Assembly: GCA_910589415.1 (NCBI GenBank)
Contig: OU342630.1
Location: forward strand, 48,082,012 to 48,146,011
DNA: 64,000 nt
DNA from: Malachius bipustulatus
Taxonomy: Eukaryota; Arthropoda; Insecta; Coleoptera; Melyridae
Reading direction: 5' to 3'
Numbering within the stretch: position 1 is the first letter of the stretch; every line of letters starts with the position of its first letter. Below are positions 1-12,600 of the stretch, in pieces. A program made the translations under genes and the position numbers. The notes beneath the pieces were generated by a model, which was given only the letters and a program-made list of their open reading frames with translations, was not told the origin of the DNA and ran no database searches.

Positions 1-1427
1 GTCAAAGACTGCTCGGCTGTCTTGGTTGCGCCATTGTTGTCCCTATTTAACTTATCCTTAAGAATTACCACGTATCCAGATATGTGGAAGAAAGGTAAGG
101 TAACCCCAATTTTCAAAAGTGGAGACAAAACAAAAATTAGCAATTATAGACCGGTGTCAGTGTTAAGTAACTTCTCTAAGATTTTCGAGAAAGCTATTTA
201 CAATCATGTATTCTCAATTGTCAGAAGTAGACAGCAGCATGAATTTTTTCCAGGTAGATCTGTGGTTTCGAATCTTTCCTGTATGTCACAATATTTAGTT
301 AATGAAGTGGACAATGGAGGTCAAGTTGACACCATTTACACAGACTTTTCTAAAGCTTTTGATCGAGTTGACCACTCCATCTTTATCGAGAAACTTTTAC
401 AATTCGATCTGAATAAGTCGGTTGTGAAATTTTTATCTTCTTATTTAAATAATCGTCAGTATTTTGTATGCCACAAAGGTTACACTTCTGAAATGTACAC
501 GGGTGGTTCAGGTGTCCCTCAAGGCTCCATTTTAGGCCCACTTTTGTTCATTATTTTCATAAATGACCTCCCTACACGAATTAAGTGTGAATGTTTGCTT
601 TATGCTGATATTTTAAGATGTTTCGATCGATAGGAGGTGAGGCTGACTGTGTTATTTTACAAAATGATATTAATACTCTTTTAGCTTGGTGCAGTATTAA
701 TAGACTGTCGCTGAATGTTGGAAAGTGTAGTGTGATTAGTTACACTAGATGTAAGACACCGATAGTGTTTGACTATAGATTCGACTCAATAGTCATCACT
801 AGAGGCAATTCAGTCAGGGATCTGGGCGTGGAGTTCGATTCTCATTTATCATTCTCGTCTCACGTCGAAAATATCGTTAGATCTTCCTACCGTGTCCTCG
901 GATTTGTAGTACACAACTCCGACTCATTCAGGAATGTTGAGACCCTGAAGAGACTCTACTTTGCATTTGTTAGGTCAAAGCTGGAATATTGCTCTTTGAT
1001 CTGGTGGCCTCTTTACAATGTGCACAAAAATTTATTGGAAGGAGTCCAGAGGAGATTTCTAAAATATATTTACTTTAGGACTCATAATTTGTATCCGTGC
1101 CAGGGTTTTGATCATAATCTTTTGCTCGGGGAGTTCGAGATTGTGTCTTTGGAAAAGCGGCGAATTGTTGCCTGTTTGATTTTTCTTTATAAAATCCTAA
1201 ATAACCATGTAGACTGCTCAAAGATTCTGAGCCAAATAAACTTCCGGGTGCCCAGACCTGGTAGCAGAGATATGTCTGCTTTCGTGTGTCCCCGTGCAAA
1301 TACGAACCTAATGAAGAGATCTCCTATTTATGTAATGTCAGTTTTATTTAACAGAATATCATCAGTCTGTGATATCTCACACACGTCAATTAAGGAACTG
1401 AAGGAACATGTGGATCTGTATTTTTAA
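1..1427 (+). pseudogene. LINE-A ORF2 remnant: reverse transcriptase, frameshifted at the catalytic motif
   Basis: Frame 1 is open from the window edge to about 632 and carries RT blocks: [34 protein letters not shown] and [14 protein letters not shown]. It then reaches LLYAD at about 597-609, where the second catalytic Asp of YADD should follow. Instead the frame is lost, and the rest of the protein (GGEADCVILQND onward, with KLEYCSLIWWPLY) continues in another frame from about 618 to the stop at 1425-1427. A single-base loss just after the YAD codons explains this. QHEFFPGRS also departs from the usual QHGF block. The copy cannot make active RT. The RT assignment is secure; the clade name is an inference from general block pattern. 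Confidence 0.9.
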
Positions 1428-1591
1428 TTTACTTTGCGTTATTTAAATCCTGTATGTATATTATGTTCGATTTACTTTATTTATTATTGATGTTTTATAA
1501 TAATTTGATGCTTGTTATAATATAGCTTGTCCATTAATTGGGGCTATCGTTCTGTTGGACAATAAACTATTATTATTATTATTATTATTAT
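1..1591 (+). mobile_element. LINE-A, 5'-truncated by the window edge (jockey/CR1-like non-LTR retrotransposon)
   Basis: The element runs in from the left edge. It holds the reverse transcriptase and C-terminal part of ORF2, about 140 bases of 3' UTR, and ends in TGTTGGACAATAAA followed by a TTA/ATT microsatellite (about 1567-1591). LINE-D on the other strand ends in the same TGTTGGACAATAAA plus TTA repeats, and the two proteins share blocks such as QVD.IYTD.SKA.DRV, so they belong to one family. It lies in a TrpA1 intron, in the gene's sense orientation. Confidence 0.9.
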
Positions 1592-1658
1592 CTTAAAATG
1601 GATCCAACAATCACCCCCTTAAATATTGACATTCAATTAGAAAACACCCTGTATATAA

Positions 1659-3025
1659 CACTAGAAACCACTGCCATCAGTAACGTATACCTATCCAAAT
1701 TTGCAATTACGAAAGACCTGTGCTAACTTTGCAGCACTCGAAAAACCGTGAAATTTACAAACTTTTTTTGGTATTCTCAATAGCAGTCCCAAACTATGCA
1801 ATTTTTTATAAAAATTATGTTCCATACGTTTTTGAAGTAGACTAAAATTGCTACAATTTGAAACCAGAACCAGCTCTGTAGGTTTAGTACTTACTTCAGT
1901 TCAAATGAACCTTTTTTTTAAGTGAAATTTTAAGATTTGGTAAAATAGAATGATATTGGCCAACCTCACAACTCTGTGTGCAATATTTTTGAATATCCCT
2001 GATAATGAGACAATTCATCGAAGTGGAAAGAATGGAGAATTAGGAGCTCCACCTAACCACATTTGGAAAAATTCTACTATTTTCCATTCAGCAGGCGACT
2101 TTTTTACGCGAAAAGTGCTAGGCTGTATCTACAAGACAAGAAAATTTAAAAGAGGGGATGGCCCGAAAGACTGTAGCATGTTCACAACAAAAGACTTTTT
2201 TATGATTAGTCGCTCAGAAAAATTTTGGTCGGAATTATAATCATATTTAACCATAGAACGAGTGTTAACGAGGTCCATGTAAAGAAGAAGACAAAAACTG
2301 CCGAATGCGTAAGGCGCTATGTATCTCTGCAGTCTAGCAAAGTAATCTTTGAAAATCATAATAAAAATAACCTATAGTAGAAGTTATAGGCCAACAAAAG
2401 TAACAAACCTCCTTGTCCTTCTCAATGGTTTGGGGTCGACTGTGAAGAATATTTTCAGAAAAGTGGCTCCTTACAATATTCCTCAACCTCATTAGATCGT
2501 GGAAATTTGGAAGTCCCTCCAGGATTCCAGTTGTTTCTCCACGGTTTTTCCTTTCAAACTATCCTCATCCACTGTGAGAACTGAATAGGGCAAATGTGCG
2601 ATAAATGCAGTTTTCCAATTTTTTGGATTTTTAAAATTTGTGAGTAAACTATACATTGCCTAGAGACGTCGTTTTTTGTTTAAATTAAAGCCAATTTCAT
2701 TTGCTACAACTTTTCCTCTGATTTCATCCGTAAAATGAGTATTTTCCCCATATCGATATGTTGAAATTGACCAAATCTTAAAATTTCATTTTTTTTTGAA
2801 AAGGTAATTTTTGGAGAGCTGTATCTGGGCAAGTAAAGATCCTACAGAGCTGATTCTGGTCTCAAATTGTAGTCACTTTAGTCTAATTTAAAAACGCATA
2901 GTTTAGGATTTATATTGGGAATATAAAAAAAAGTGCCGAAATTTCGCGAGATTTGCAGTTATCTCAGGCTCTTCCGAAGCTGAAAACTTGGATGTTATAC
3001 GTTACTGGTAATGGTTCTAACAAAA
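1659..3025. repeat. Degenerate foldback (long inverted repeat) between LINE-A and the first TrpA1 exon
   Basis: Arms face each other across about 830 bases. CAGTAACGTATAC at 1678-1690 pairs with the TATACGTTACTG stretch near 2997-3008. AAATTTTAAGATTTGGT at 1925-1941 pairs with ACCAAATCTTAAAATTT at 2771-2787. GAACCAGCTCTGTAG near 1867 pairs with CTACAGAGCTGATTC near 2849. A CACCCTGT motif lies just outside the left arm at 1645. The arms are diverged. No coding region was recognised inside. Confidence 0.75.
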
Positions 3026-3374
3026 TATTAAAAAAATCACAACTAGCCGTTAGTTTGCGATTTTAAAGTGCGATTTGACCGTCCTAATATTCAAAGTCAA
3101 AAAGAATTGACTAATTTCAAGAAAAAACTCTTGGGATATTTCAAAAGGTTTAAGCTCAATAATGCAACCAATCTAAACGTCATAAGTCACGTCAAGAGTG
3201 TTTCCTAAGAGCTTATAAAGTATAGTTGATACTGGATACCTAACACGTTTTCAGTTAATCTTGCAAAATTTATTTATTTGATAAATAGGTCTTCTTTCTT
3301 AAGAATGGCTTAGCTTTCAATCATTATTAACTTTCGTGCATGTTTACTTGCAACCAATTTTCAAATTACTGCAG

Positions 3375-3654
3375 ATACGGCCGCTTTAACACAGTCCGCC
3401 AACTCCTGGACTCCGAGAAAGGAACGTTCATCATCAACGAGAGTGACGGCGATGGTATGACCCCGCTACACATCGCCAGCAAGCAGGGTCACACACGAGT
3501 TGTCCAGCTGCTCTTAAACAGGGGAGCCCTCCTCCATCGCGACCATAACGGACGAAACCCTCTTCATCTGGCGGCGATGAACGGGTACACCCAAACCATC
3601 GAGCTGTTGCTTTCCGTGCACTCTCATCTACTTGATCAACCTGATAAGGATGGG
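3375..3654 (+). CDS. TrpA1: TrpA1 coding exon: ankyrin repeats
   Basis: The acceptor ACTGCAG ends at 3374 and the donor GTGAGG starts at 3655. The first base completes an Arg codon, so the preceding exon (outside the window) ends in phase 2. The exon encodes YGRFNTVRQLLDSEKG and then two ankyrin repeats with the consensus cores GMTPLHIASKQGHTRVVQLL and GRNPLHLAAMNGYTQTIELL. It ends at HLLDQPDKDG, the start of a third repeat completed in the next exon. Local GC is clearly higher than in the flanking introns, as expected for real coding sequence. Confidence 0.97.
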
Positions 3655-6600
3655 GTGAGGACACTAGTTCTAGTTCTGCTTATGTACTTACTTAAATAAT
3701 AATAAAAGTTATGTCAGCATAAACTTTATTATTATTATCTTATTTTCAGAATACAGCACTTCATTTGGCAACGATGGAAAATCAACCCAATTCTATTGCC
3801 CTGCTCCTTTCGATGAACTGCAAGCTTCTGTATAATCAAATGGAAATGAGCGCTATCGACTACGCTATACATTACAAATTTCCAGAAGCAGCTCTAGCTA
3901 TGGTAACTCATGAAGATAGGTGAGTTATCGAAAGTTTCATTATTATTTTGTAGTGTTTTCAAGTATCGTAGTTCTAGAAAATCATCTCATCATGCGATAA
4001 TTAATCGACTTTTTTGAAGAGATGTATTTTTCAATTTAAAAGAGATTATTTGAATCGCGTCTTTTCAATGCAGTTTTGTCTACCAGTCTTCCAGGATCGA
4101 ACCCATGATGACAGGATCAGAGATAAAACAATATAAAGTTTCGGGTGTAGCTTTGAATAGGTCTGATTGACATGCACGCAAATTATTAATTACACTAATT
4201 CCCCATTCTTTACTCTTCGTGTATTTCGCAGCTCTTGGCGTTTTAAAAGAATTTGGAAGCTGAAAAAAGCTAATCGATACTACTTCCCTCCTAAACACAT
4301 ACATGCCGGGGTATACCTACTTGCTGACAGCAGATTTATAAATTCACGACTGCTTTTACATTACCTCTTCTAGCATGTCTACCTACGTCAAATCTCATAA
4401 TACCCTCGTAGCTTTTGCGTCCGATTCATGTTTCCGTGATAAAATTTCATACGAAATGATTTATGAAAGCGAAAGTGTCATTTCAATCTTGATTACTTCG
4501 TTTAAATATAGTTTCGTTTGAAACTTAGCCTTGAATAATCAAGTTGTTTGAGCTTTAAAAACCCACTTGCAAGCGTATAGAAACGAAACTATATATTTTA
4601 GGCCAGGAAAAAAGTTATTCTATCTAACCAGACTCAGGTTCATTAAAGAGATTAAAATCACTGTTGAATTTAGTCTAATAATTTCACCTTTGTTGTAATT
4701 GATATTAATAAGAGCTTACATAAAGTGACTTGTGAAAAACTCAGTTTGAATAATTCTTTAAGAATTCTGTAGAAAGTTTCTAATGGCCCATAAATCACAA
4801 TGTGTGAGAAGTGATACCCCTACAGCCGATCCTAGAGATCAAAAAATAACTAAGTACCTCCGCCGCGGCCTGTTTTATTGCATCGTTATTCACACTTCAC
4901 AATTACAAATCGAACAGATGGCATCAAAAAAATTATGGAATCTTAGGACTGACTATGGTTACATGCGTTTTTACCTCATGACTGCGATTTTTGAAAAACT
5001 GACTGATTTTTTTAAATTTAACTGAACCATATCTGCATTCAAGTGAACTGTTTTAACACAAGTAATTTTCTACAGTAGGTATAAGTGAAATTTTTTTTAG
5101 ATAAAGTACAGTTTTTTGCTTTTTTAATTGAAAATGCACATGCACTGCAGGGAAATCCCTGAGCGGAGATATCGATTCACGTTGGCCTTGAATCTCTGCA
5201 GGTTGTATACTTCGGGAAACACGCTCTTTGGAATGCTATTCCAAAGTGATGCGGTTCTATACATAAAGGAAGTCTGAAATAGGGTGGTACGAGGTGTAAC
5301 GAGCTGAACCTGATACGGATGAGCGTCTGTGGCTCGACGTGTATTTCTGCCCGGTCTTGTTCTTGGTGGGATCAAGCGGGCTACGTCTTTTGAACACTTT
5401 CCATTAAAATATCTGTAAAACAGACTCAGGTCAGCTACTCTTCTTCGATGTTCGAGAGTGTCAAAATTTTTTGTCAAATCTGGGTCCCCAATCAAGCGGA
5501 TGGCTCTTTTCTGAATAGAGTCGAGTAGTCTCAGCGTATGTTTGGGAGCTGAGCTCCAAACATGTGAGCAGTACTCCAAGGATGGTCGGATTTGAGCCTT
5601 GTATAAGAGCAGAAGCTGTTGTGGTGTATAAAATTTCTTCGTGCGGAAGAGTGTTCCAAGTTTTTGAGAAGCACTCTTCGCCAGACCTGCAACATGATCA
5701 TGCCAAGACATGTTCGCTCCGAGGCTCACTCCAAGTAAACGAAGAGATGACGCTGGGGTAAGAGAGTGTCCCGCCATCATCATATCTGGCTCCAAAACGT
5801 TGGTCTTTTTGGATAAGATGACTGCTTGGGTTTTTCCAGCATTAAATTGAACTTGGTTTCTATCGCCCCAAGCTAGAATGTCTTGTAAGTCATTGTTAAG
5901 TATGGCAACTTCTTGCTCCCTGCGAGTCTGTGCGTCGACGGCAGATGTTCGCGCATCTAACGCATAAGAAGATATGAGGGTACTGTCGTCGGCAAAACTG
6001 TATATTGGATTTTTTGTTGTTTCAAGCAAGTCGTTTATAAATATTAGAAAGAGAGTCGGAGATAAAATGGATCCCTGAGGCACACCGGCATTGATGGAAA
6101 AGGTCTCAGAAAGAACTCCATCGACTGCCACCTGCAATGAACGATCTCCGAGATAATTCGCAAGCCACAAGCAGAATTTCTCGGGCATGCCATAGGCCTG
6201 CAGTTTTGCCAACAGTCCATCATGCCAAACACGGTCGAAAGCTCTAGAAATATCGAGCGCAACCCCTCGAGACTCCCCATGGTGCTCGATTGCGCTGTTC
6301 CACAGCTCGGTGACGTAAGTGAGGAGGTCACCAGTTGACCTCTGTTTGCGGAATCCGTATTGGCGGTCGCTGATTATATTAGCTCCTTCCAAGTATTTTA
6401 AAAGATGTTGGTTAATAGCTTTCTCCATAATCTTGGATATTACTGAAAGCAGTGCCACTGGTCGATAGTTACTTGGTATAGTCTTTTTGCCTTTCTTGGG
6501 AGTAGGTTGGATCCGTGCACCTTTCCAGCAAGAAGGAAATATTCCCTTTTTATACGACAAGTTGAAAAGTCGGCAGAAAACAGATGACAGCTCAGTGGCG

Positions 6601-9600
6601 CATTTTTTTACTACGATAACAGGTACGTCATCGGGCCCAGAAGCTTTGTTTGGGTCTAAGGCTAACATTAATGCTCTTTATGACACGCTGTCGGAAAACA
6701 ATGTCTGACATTTTGGTCTCCCCGGAAGGGATCATTGGCGGAGTTCTTCCATGAAAGTCGACGGAAGAGTATGAAGAAAAGACTCCCGCCAACAAGTTCG
6801 CCTTCTCAGTAGCCGTGGATGCGATAGTCCCATCTGTCCGTGTAAGTGGTGGAATCGTGGATCTGGTGAAGTTCTGGCTGACTGCCTTAGTTACAGACCA
6901 AAAAGATTTTCGTGGATAATAGCTATAATTATGCGCTTGTTGAATCATATACTATTAAAGTCCCTTTACTCCCTTTTACTTAAGGTCACTTGAGTAATTA
7001 TTAAAAGTAAAACTATTGTTAAAAACAATCGTAACTAATGAGGTGAAATTTGACTTTGAATAATAATTATAAAATAACATGAATTTTTCTTTGAAGCAAA
7101 ATCCTATATGTGACAGAAATCCTGTCATTTTGAAAATATTTTAAAACCTTTTTTGGTAACTCATAATAATAATTATAAAAAAAATTTCATGAGATAGTTT
7201 TCAAATTTAGTCCCGATGCGTGGGGTAGGCTTAAAACGGAGGTACCTACGAAAATATGCAAACCACAACTAACATGATTGTGTCGTGACAAAATGTAATA
7301 TGTAAGCAAGCAATATCTACAGCATCTAATGTAGATAAGAGACGCTTAGTTACGTTAATTTATATACTTGAAGATAATATATTATCATAGTTTTCAAGGA
7401 TTTTTCTATTCACAAAATGAAAGGCTAAATATACCTAGTTACTACTGCGATTTTTTTATTTCATTATACAAAGCCAACAAACAACCGTAAGTGAATTAAA
7501 AATATTGGTGCAGGTAACCTGCTGCTTCCTGTTATTATATCCACTGAAAATATTTCACATTATAAAGATGACGTCCCGTAAATTTCTCAGCAGTTCTTAA
7601 ATCAATGAAAAATAGCTTTGATAACTCGTAGTAAATTTCGTCTTGAAAATAGAGTTGTGTAGACGAGGTATGTTGATTTTGTTATATTTCTCAGAAAATT
7701 GCCTTAGGTATTAAATTGCCTCCTCTATCTTATTACGTTTTACGATAGATCTAATACGAACAAATTGTTCAATCTCATTTTTATGTACAGGGTGTCAATT
7801 TTAAAACTTGCCACCCCCCCCCCGAATTCTTCCTTGAAAAATTTTTTTCAAAAAAATCCCGAAACAGGTTAATTTTTTAATGTAATTTATGTTCTATTGA
7901 CGTAAAAATATTTTATACAGGGTGTCCCATTTAAAAAAATAGGCAATGTCGTCATTACTGAGTTAAGGAACACCCTGTATAAAATATTTTTACGTCAATA
8001 GAACACAAATTCAATTTAAAAATGGGCCTGTTAAATTATTATAAGTAGGTTGGATAAAAAAAAACAGAAATCTAAAGAATAATTAGATAAAATATCCAGT
8101 CAATGAAGTAGTGTTCATAAAATGACGGTTCGAATCGGAAACAAAACTGGTACGGAAATAAAATAGAACCAATTCTGAATCGTGTGAGCGAATGAAAACA
8201 TAATTTAAGAAGGCTTATTAATACAAAACGGAAAAAATACATCTATGAGAGAAGAAACACGTTCCTAGTGAAATTTAAATCTAAAAGAAATCTAAAACAT
8301 TTAATTAGGATGTCTGAAACATCTGAATTCAAAATTCATCATAAAGACCTTAGATTATAATATGTATACGGGCCTCAATAGCTCATATTTGAAAAGCAAA
8401 ATAAGTTGTTTGTTCTCCTCTTTTCTCAAGATTTAGAAAATAATAAGAAGGTCGCGAAAGATAAAAATGAAGACAAACATCAATATGTTTTAAAATTCAT
8501 AAGAAAAAGAACATCAAATAACAGGAAAGTAAAGAGAAAGCCAGCCCTAGAAAAGTTCAAGGTAGCAATAATTGGTTGGAAAAGCGTTGCAGGCCCTTTT
8601 TTCGTTTCTGACTCGTTTCCGAAACGGAAACTCGTTCGGGGACTTTACTCATCATTATAAATCAAACGAACGTCAATTATACGAAATTATAAGAGAATGT
8701 TCTATACGGCGTTCAAGAAATTTATTAAGTTCAATAATTAAATTATTATACGATATAGGTAAACCTGGCTACCTCAGTTAGGAAGCCCCAATGAAAGCAT
8801 TTATTTAATTAAATTTTACCACAATTTAATTACAGTGAAATTTATTTTTGACGTAAACTGGAATATATTTGTTTATGGCTCAGTAAAATTCGTTAGCTGA
8901 TGCCAGAAGCATATGTAGACGTTCAAAGTGATTGCATGCAATGTGTGGTGGAGCCAGGACAGTTAAAGAAACTTTTGGCATTTTATTTAATTTTTTTTTC
9001 AAATTCCTTACAAAAAAACATTTAATTTGCCGATAAAGAGAAATGGTCTTTCCCTATCAATGTGGACTCGGTAAAATTGCCTAAATTATATAAGTTTTAG
9101 CGGCGAAGTAAAATAACCAAATGTTTATTATAGAAAAGCAGACAACTACCCGCATTGCAAGACAAGTATCACGTGTCCGTAGGTACCTACACACACCGCC
9201 TAGTGTACTTGGGGTAAGGGACCAATGACTTCTATTAATCGACGAAAGGTCAGGGGTACTTGACGGGTCTAATATACCTCGCGCATCGCTAATCTTGTTT
9301 GGGGCGAGGGACGAGAATAAATAATAAAATGATAAAGTTACGATAAACGGTGATTACAGTTGAATCTCGGCTCAACTAATTTTATTTGCACCTACCTTGT
9401 TGTTGTGGAGAAAATATCTTCCAACGATCAGGGTCTCCCATCAGAGCGGATGCGTAGGTACACACACGGAATTTACTTGACACTACCACCGGTCACTATT
9501 CCCAGGAGTCTCCGGACGGAGCGGAAAAACAAAACAATAACACTTCGAACTTAATTACTTTGCGAGCGGAATCAAAAAAGAAGAAGAGCGGAAGAGAGCT

Positions 9601-12600
9601 CGGCTTATCGCGTCCCGGCCTTATAGGTATGCACGTATCCCTACCGCGGTCGTATTCTAAATTTTGATATTTTTAATTAATTATTAAAATAATCGAAGCC
9701 AAGCTAGCGATAAACATTGTTTTTCTCTTTAATATTAATCAATTTACCTGCGATTGCGGCCGTTATCGCGTATAGCGTTATCTCCTCGGCGATTGGAGTC
9801 TTCATCATCGGTGTATGAATTCGACGATTTAAAAATTATTTTTTTCTACTCCCAACCTTTAATATGCATATTAAATATGAATCACCAGTGCTTTAATGGG
9901 TCTCATTAAGATACAAATTTTCATTAAAGCACTGGTCAAGCTATCCAATGGCAGAGGAGCATTTGCAATCGAATCGGTTCCTTTTCGCTTACAATCGGGT
10001 CGGCAAGCCAACCGAAGTCACAGAGTTGTCATACTCACGACAAAAATTGCCTTGTGTTATAAGTTCTGTATTTCTGAAAAAAAATTCTGAACGTTTATTT
10101 AATTTAGAACATAAGTAACATTCAAAGAAAATTTATCAAGATTTTATGTTACCTTAATTTATTTGATAAGTAGGTATATCGTGTAAAGATGGGAAGATAA
10201 AGTATTATATCATTCGTAGAGCTCCGTGATAGTATTCAAAGCGGCAACGCTGCGACCCGCGTTGCGCAGGGAAACAATATCGTAATTAATGGCTGTCGAT
10301 GTTATTAAAATTATTAATTAATCTCAAAATCGAAGCGTAAAATTCGGAATTCGAGCTTCGCATAATAAAAACTACGCAGTAGTGAGTAGTGCCCTTTAAA
10401 CTTGATACTAAAACATGTCTCAGCAGAATAACCTTAGCGACAAAGAGAAAATTTGTTAAATGCGTAAACAAATATCTATCTTAACCTCAATGATCTGCAA
10501 TTGTACACGGGTCATTGTTAAAATATTTAATTTTTTAATCTTTTCTATGAAATAAAAAAGGGTCGTAGAAAAAATAGTGTATGGAACTCGCAGATAATGG
10601 CTATTAATACGCGCTTATGATGGTTAAGACACTCGCCTACGGCTCGTATCTTAACCATCATACTCGCGTATTAATAGCCTTCATTATAAGCTCGTTGCAT
10701 AATATACTATTACGGCTCGTTCATAAAAAACCCGAAGTATAGTCCAATAAAGTCTGAAAAGTCATACGTATCAATTAAGAATACACATCCTTTTGATTGT
10801 TCGATTTATTTTGTTTCATATACTGGTTCTCGTAGAAACCGTCCAGTTTGTCTAAACATTCCATCCCGCATAAATAAGTATACGTCAACATTGGTTTTGA
10901 ATGAGAATTAAATGCACAACACAGAGGATAGAATGTCATTACATGAATAAATTTTATGTAGTTGTCAGTGGCTCTCAAACTGACGTAAGCGGTTCAATTA
11001 ATTGTTTGAATGATTCCTTCAATAATTTACGCTCGTTCACAACTTGACAATTAACAGTTTGACATTTTCTGGTGAAATTAAAAATATTAATTCGGACGGT
11101 TAGTGTGACTATACATCTGACTTTTTAAACTTAATCCTACTATAGATATGTATATTACTATTAATTTTAAATATCAGGAAACTAACCGGGACTCGACTTT
11201 GCTTTATAATTTAATTATTATCAATAAAATAAAAAAAATATATATAAACGTCTGGGAATTCCTGATGCAACCCCTGATATTAGACAAAAAAGTCTCGAGA
11301 TTTCCGGACTTCGTTACACCCTCTTGACACCTAGTTATTCGTAGCTTCAACTTTCCTTTTGTCTGTCTATTCTTTTTTCGATTTAAATAAAAAGCCCAAA
11401 GTCATCTAAGTCTTCTGGCACCACCACTAATGAAACTTATGAAGATATAACGAGATTGCTCTGGAAAAATTCTAGTAATTGCTTCTTTAACCTTTAACAT
11501 TCTAGTCCACCATTTGCTTGTTTGTTTACATTCTTTTTTTATACTGAGTTAGTCAATGACATGTTCGCGACAGTTCCAGTCACATGTCATGTGACACATT
11601 GACGGACAGTGTTGGTTCTATGGATTTCTGGAGTGGGCTCGCCGAACAATCCGACATTTCCAGAATCCACGAATCGACGGTCGGTGCGCCGGTGTAACCT
11701 ACTAGAATGTACCTACTAGAACGGAGTAGAACGTGACTACTGATGCGTCGGGGGACTATATAAGGACCGCCTACGGCTGCGTGAAGTAGTTTTAGTTTGA
11801 ACGTAGAGTGAATAAGCTGAAGACAGAGCAGTAGTAACTAGTGTAAGCTGAACAGAGCAGTAGTGAAGTGAAGTGTGAAGTAAGGAAGCCAGTAGTGACA
11901 GGATAGTGAATTATAAAGAATAGACAAGTTGGTGTTGATGTAGTACAAGTAGTAATCAGCTGTGCGTGTTTATTAGAATTAGAGGTTATAATTTGGCCAA
12001 TAAAGATTAGCAGACTTTGGTGGTGATTTATTTATTGAGAAACTCGTAACAATACTAAAAAATATACCAATTTGAGCCTTGCCGTATTATACATGAACAT
12101 GTCCACATGAAATGTGGACTGCTAAGAAGTATAGTTCATACTAAATTCCAATGAGGCAATAATTTTAATTAAATAACTTACACCCAAAAGATACTTAGAA
12201 AAAAAAAAGATGAAATAACCCTTATGAGAATTAGCGTGAATCGGTGTTCCAAATGTAATTCACCAGATAAAATCACAACTTCACTAATATAATTTTAACC
12301 GTTTGTTAACCTTAATTCGAGCTTTGGTAATCATTAATTAATATTTGTATACATTCAGAAAGACATTTACATTCCTTTGCGTTGGATGTAATCACAATAA
12401 TTGCTTCATTTTCTGTTATTATTTTCGTACATCTATCACATAGATGATGTTTACGAGCACAACGTTGGCTAAGAATTTTTTTATTGAATTCGCTCCATCA
12501 AAAGAATAAATTATCATTATTCACGATATAAATTTTTCTTCTAAAATGCCTCTTGAAGCGATATCAGGCATTTTAAAACACCATCAAGCCTGGTATGTAA

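Noticed and set aside
1538..1726. 62-residue ORF with a run of Tyr
   Set aside because: It is the LINE-A TTA microsatellite read through, not a gene.
3434..3664. Reverse-strand ORF over the first TrpA1 exon
   Set aside because: Shadow of the real exon; the + strand protein is clearly the conserved one.
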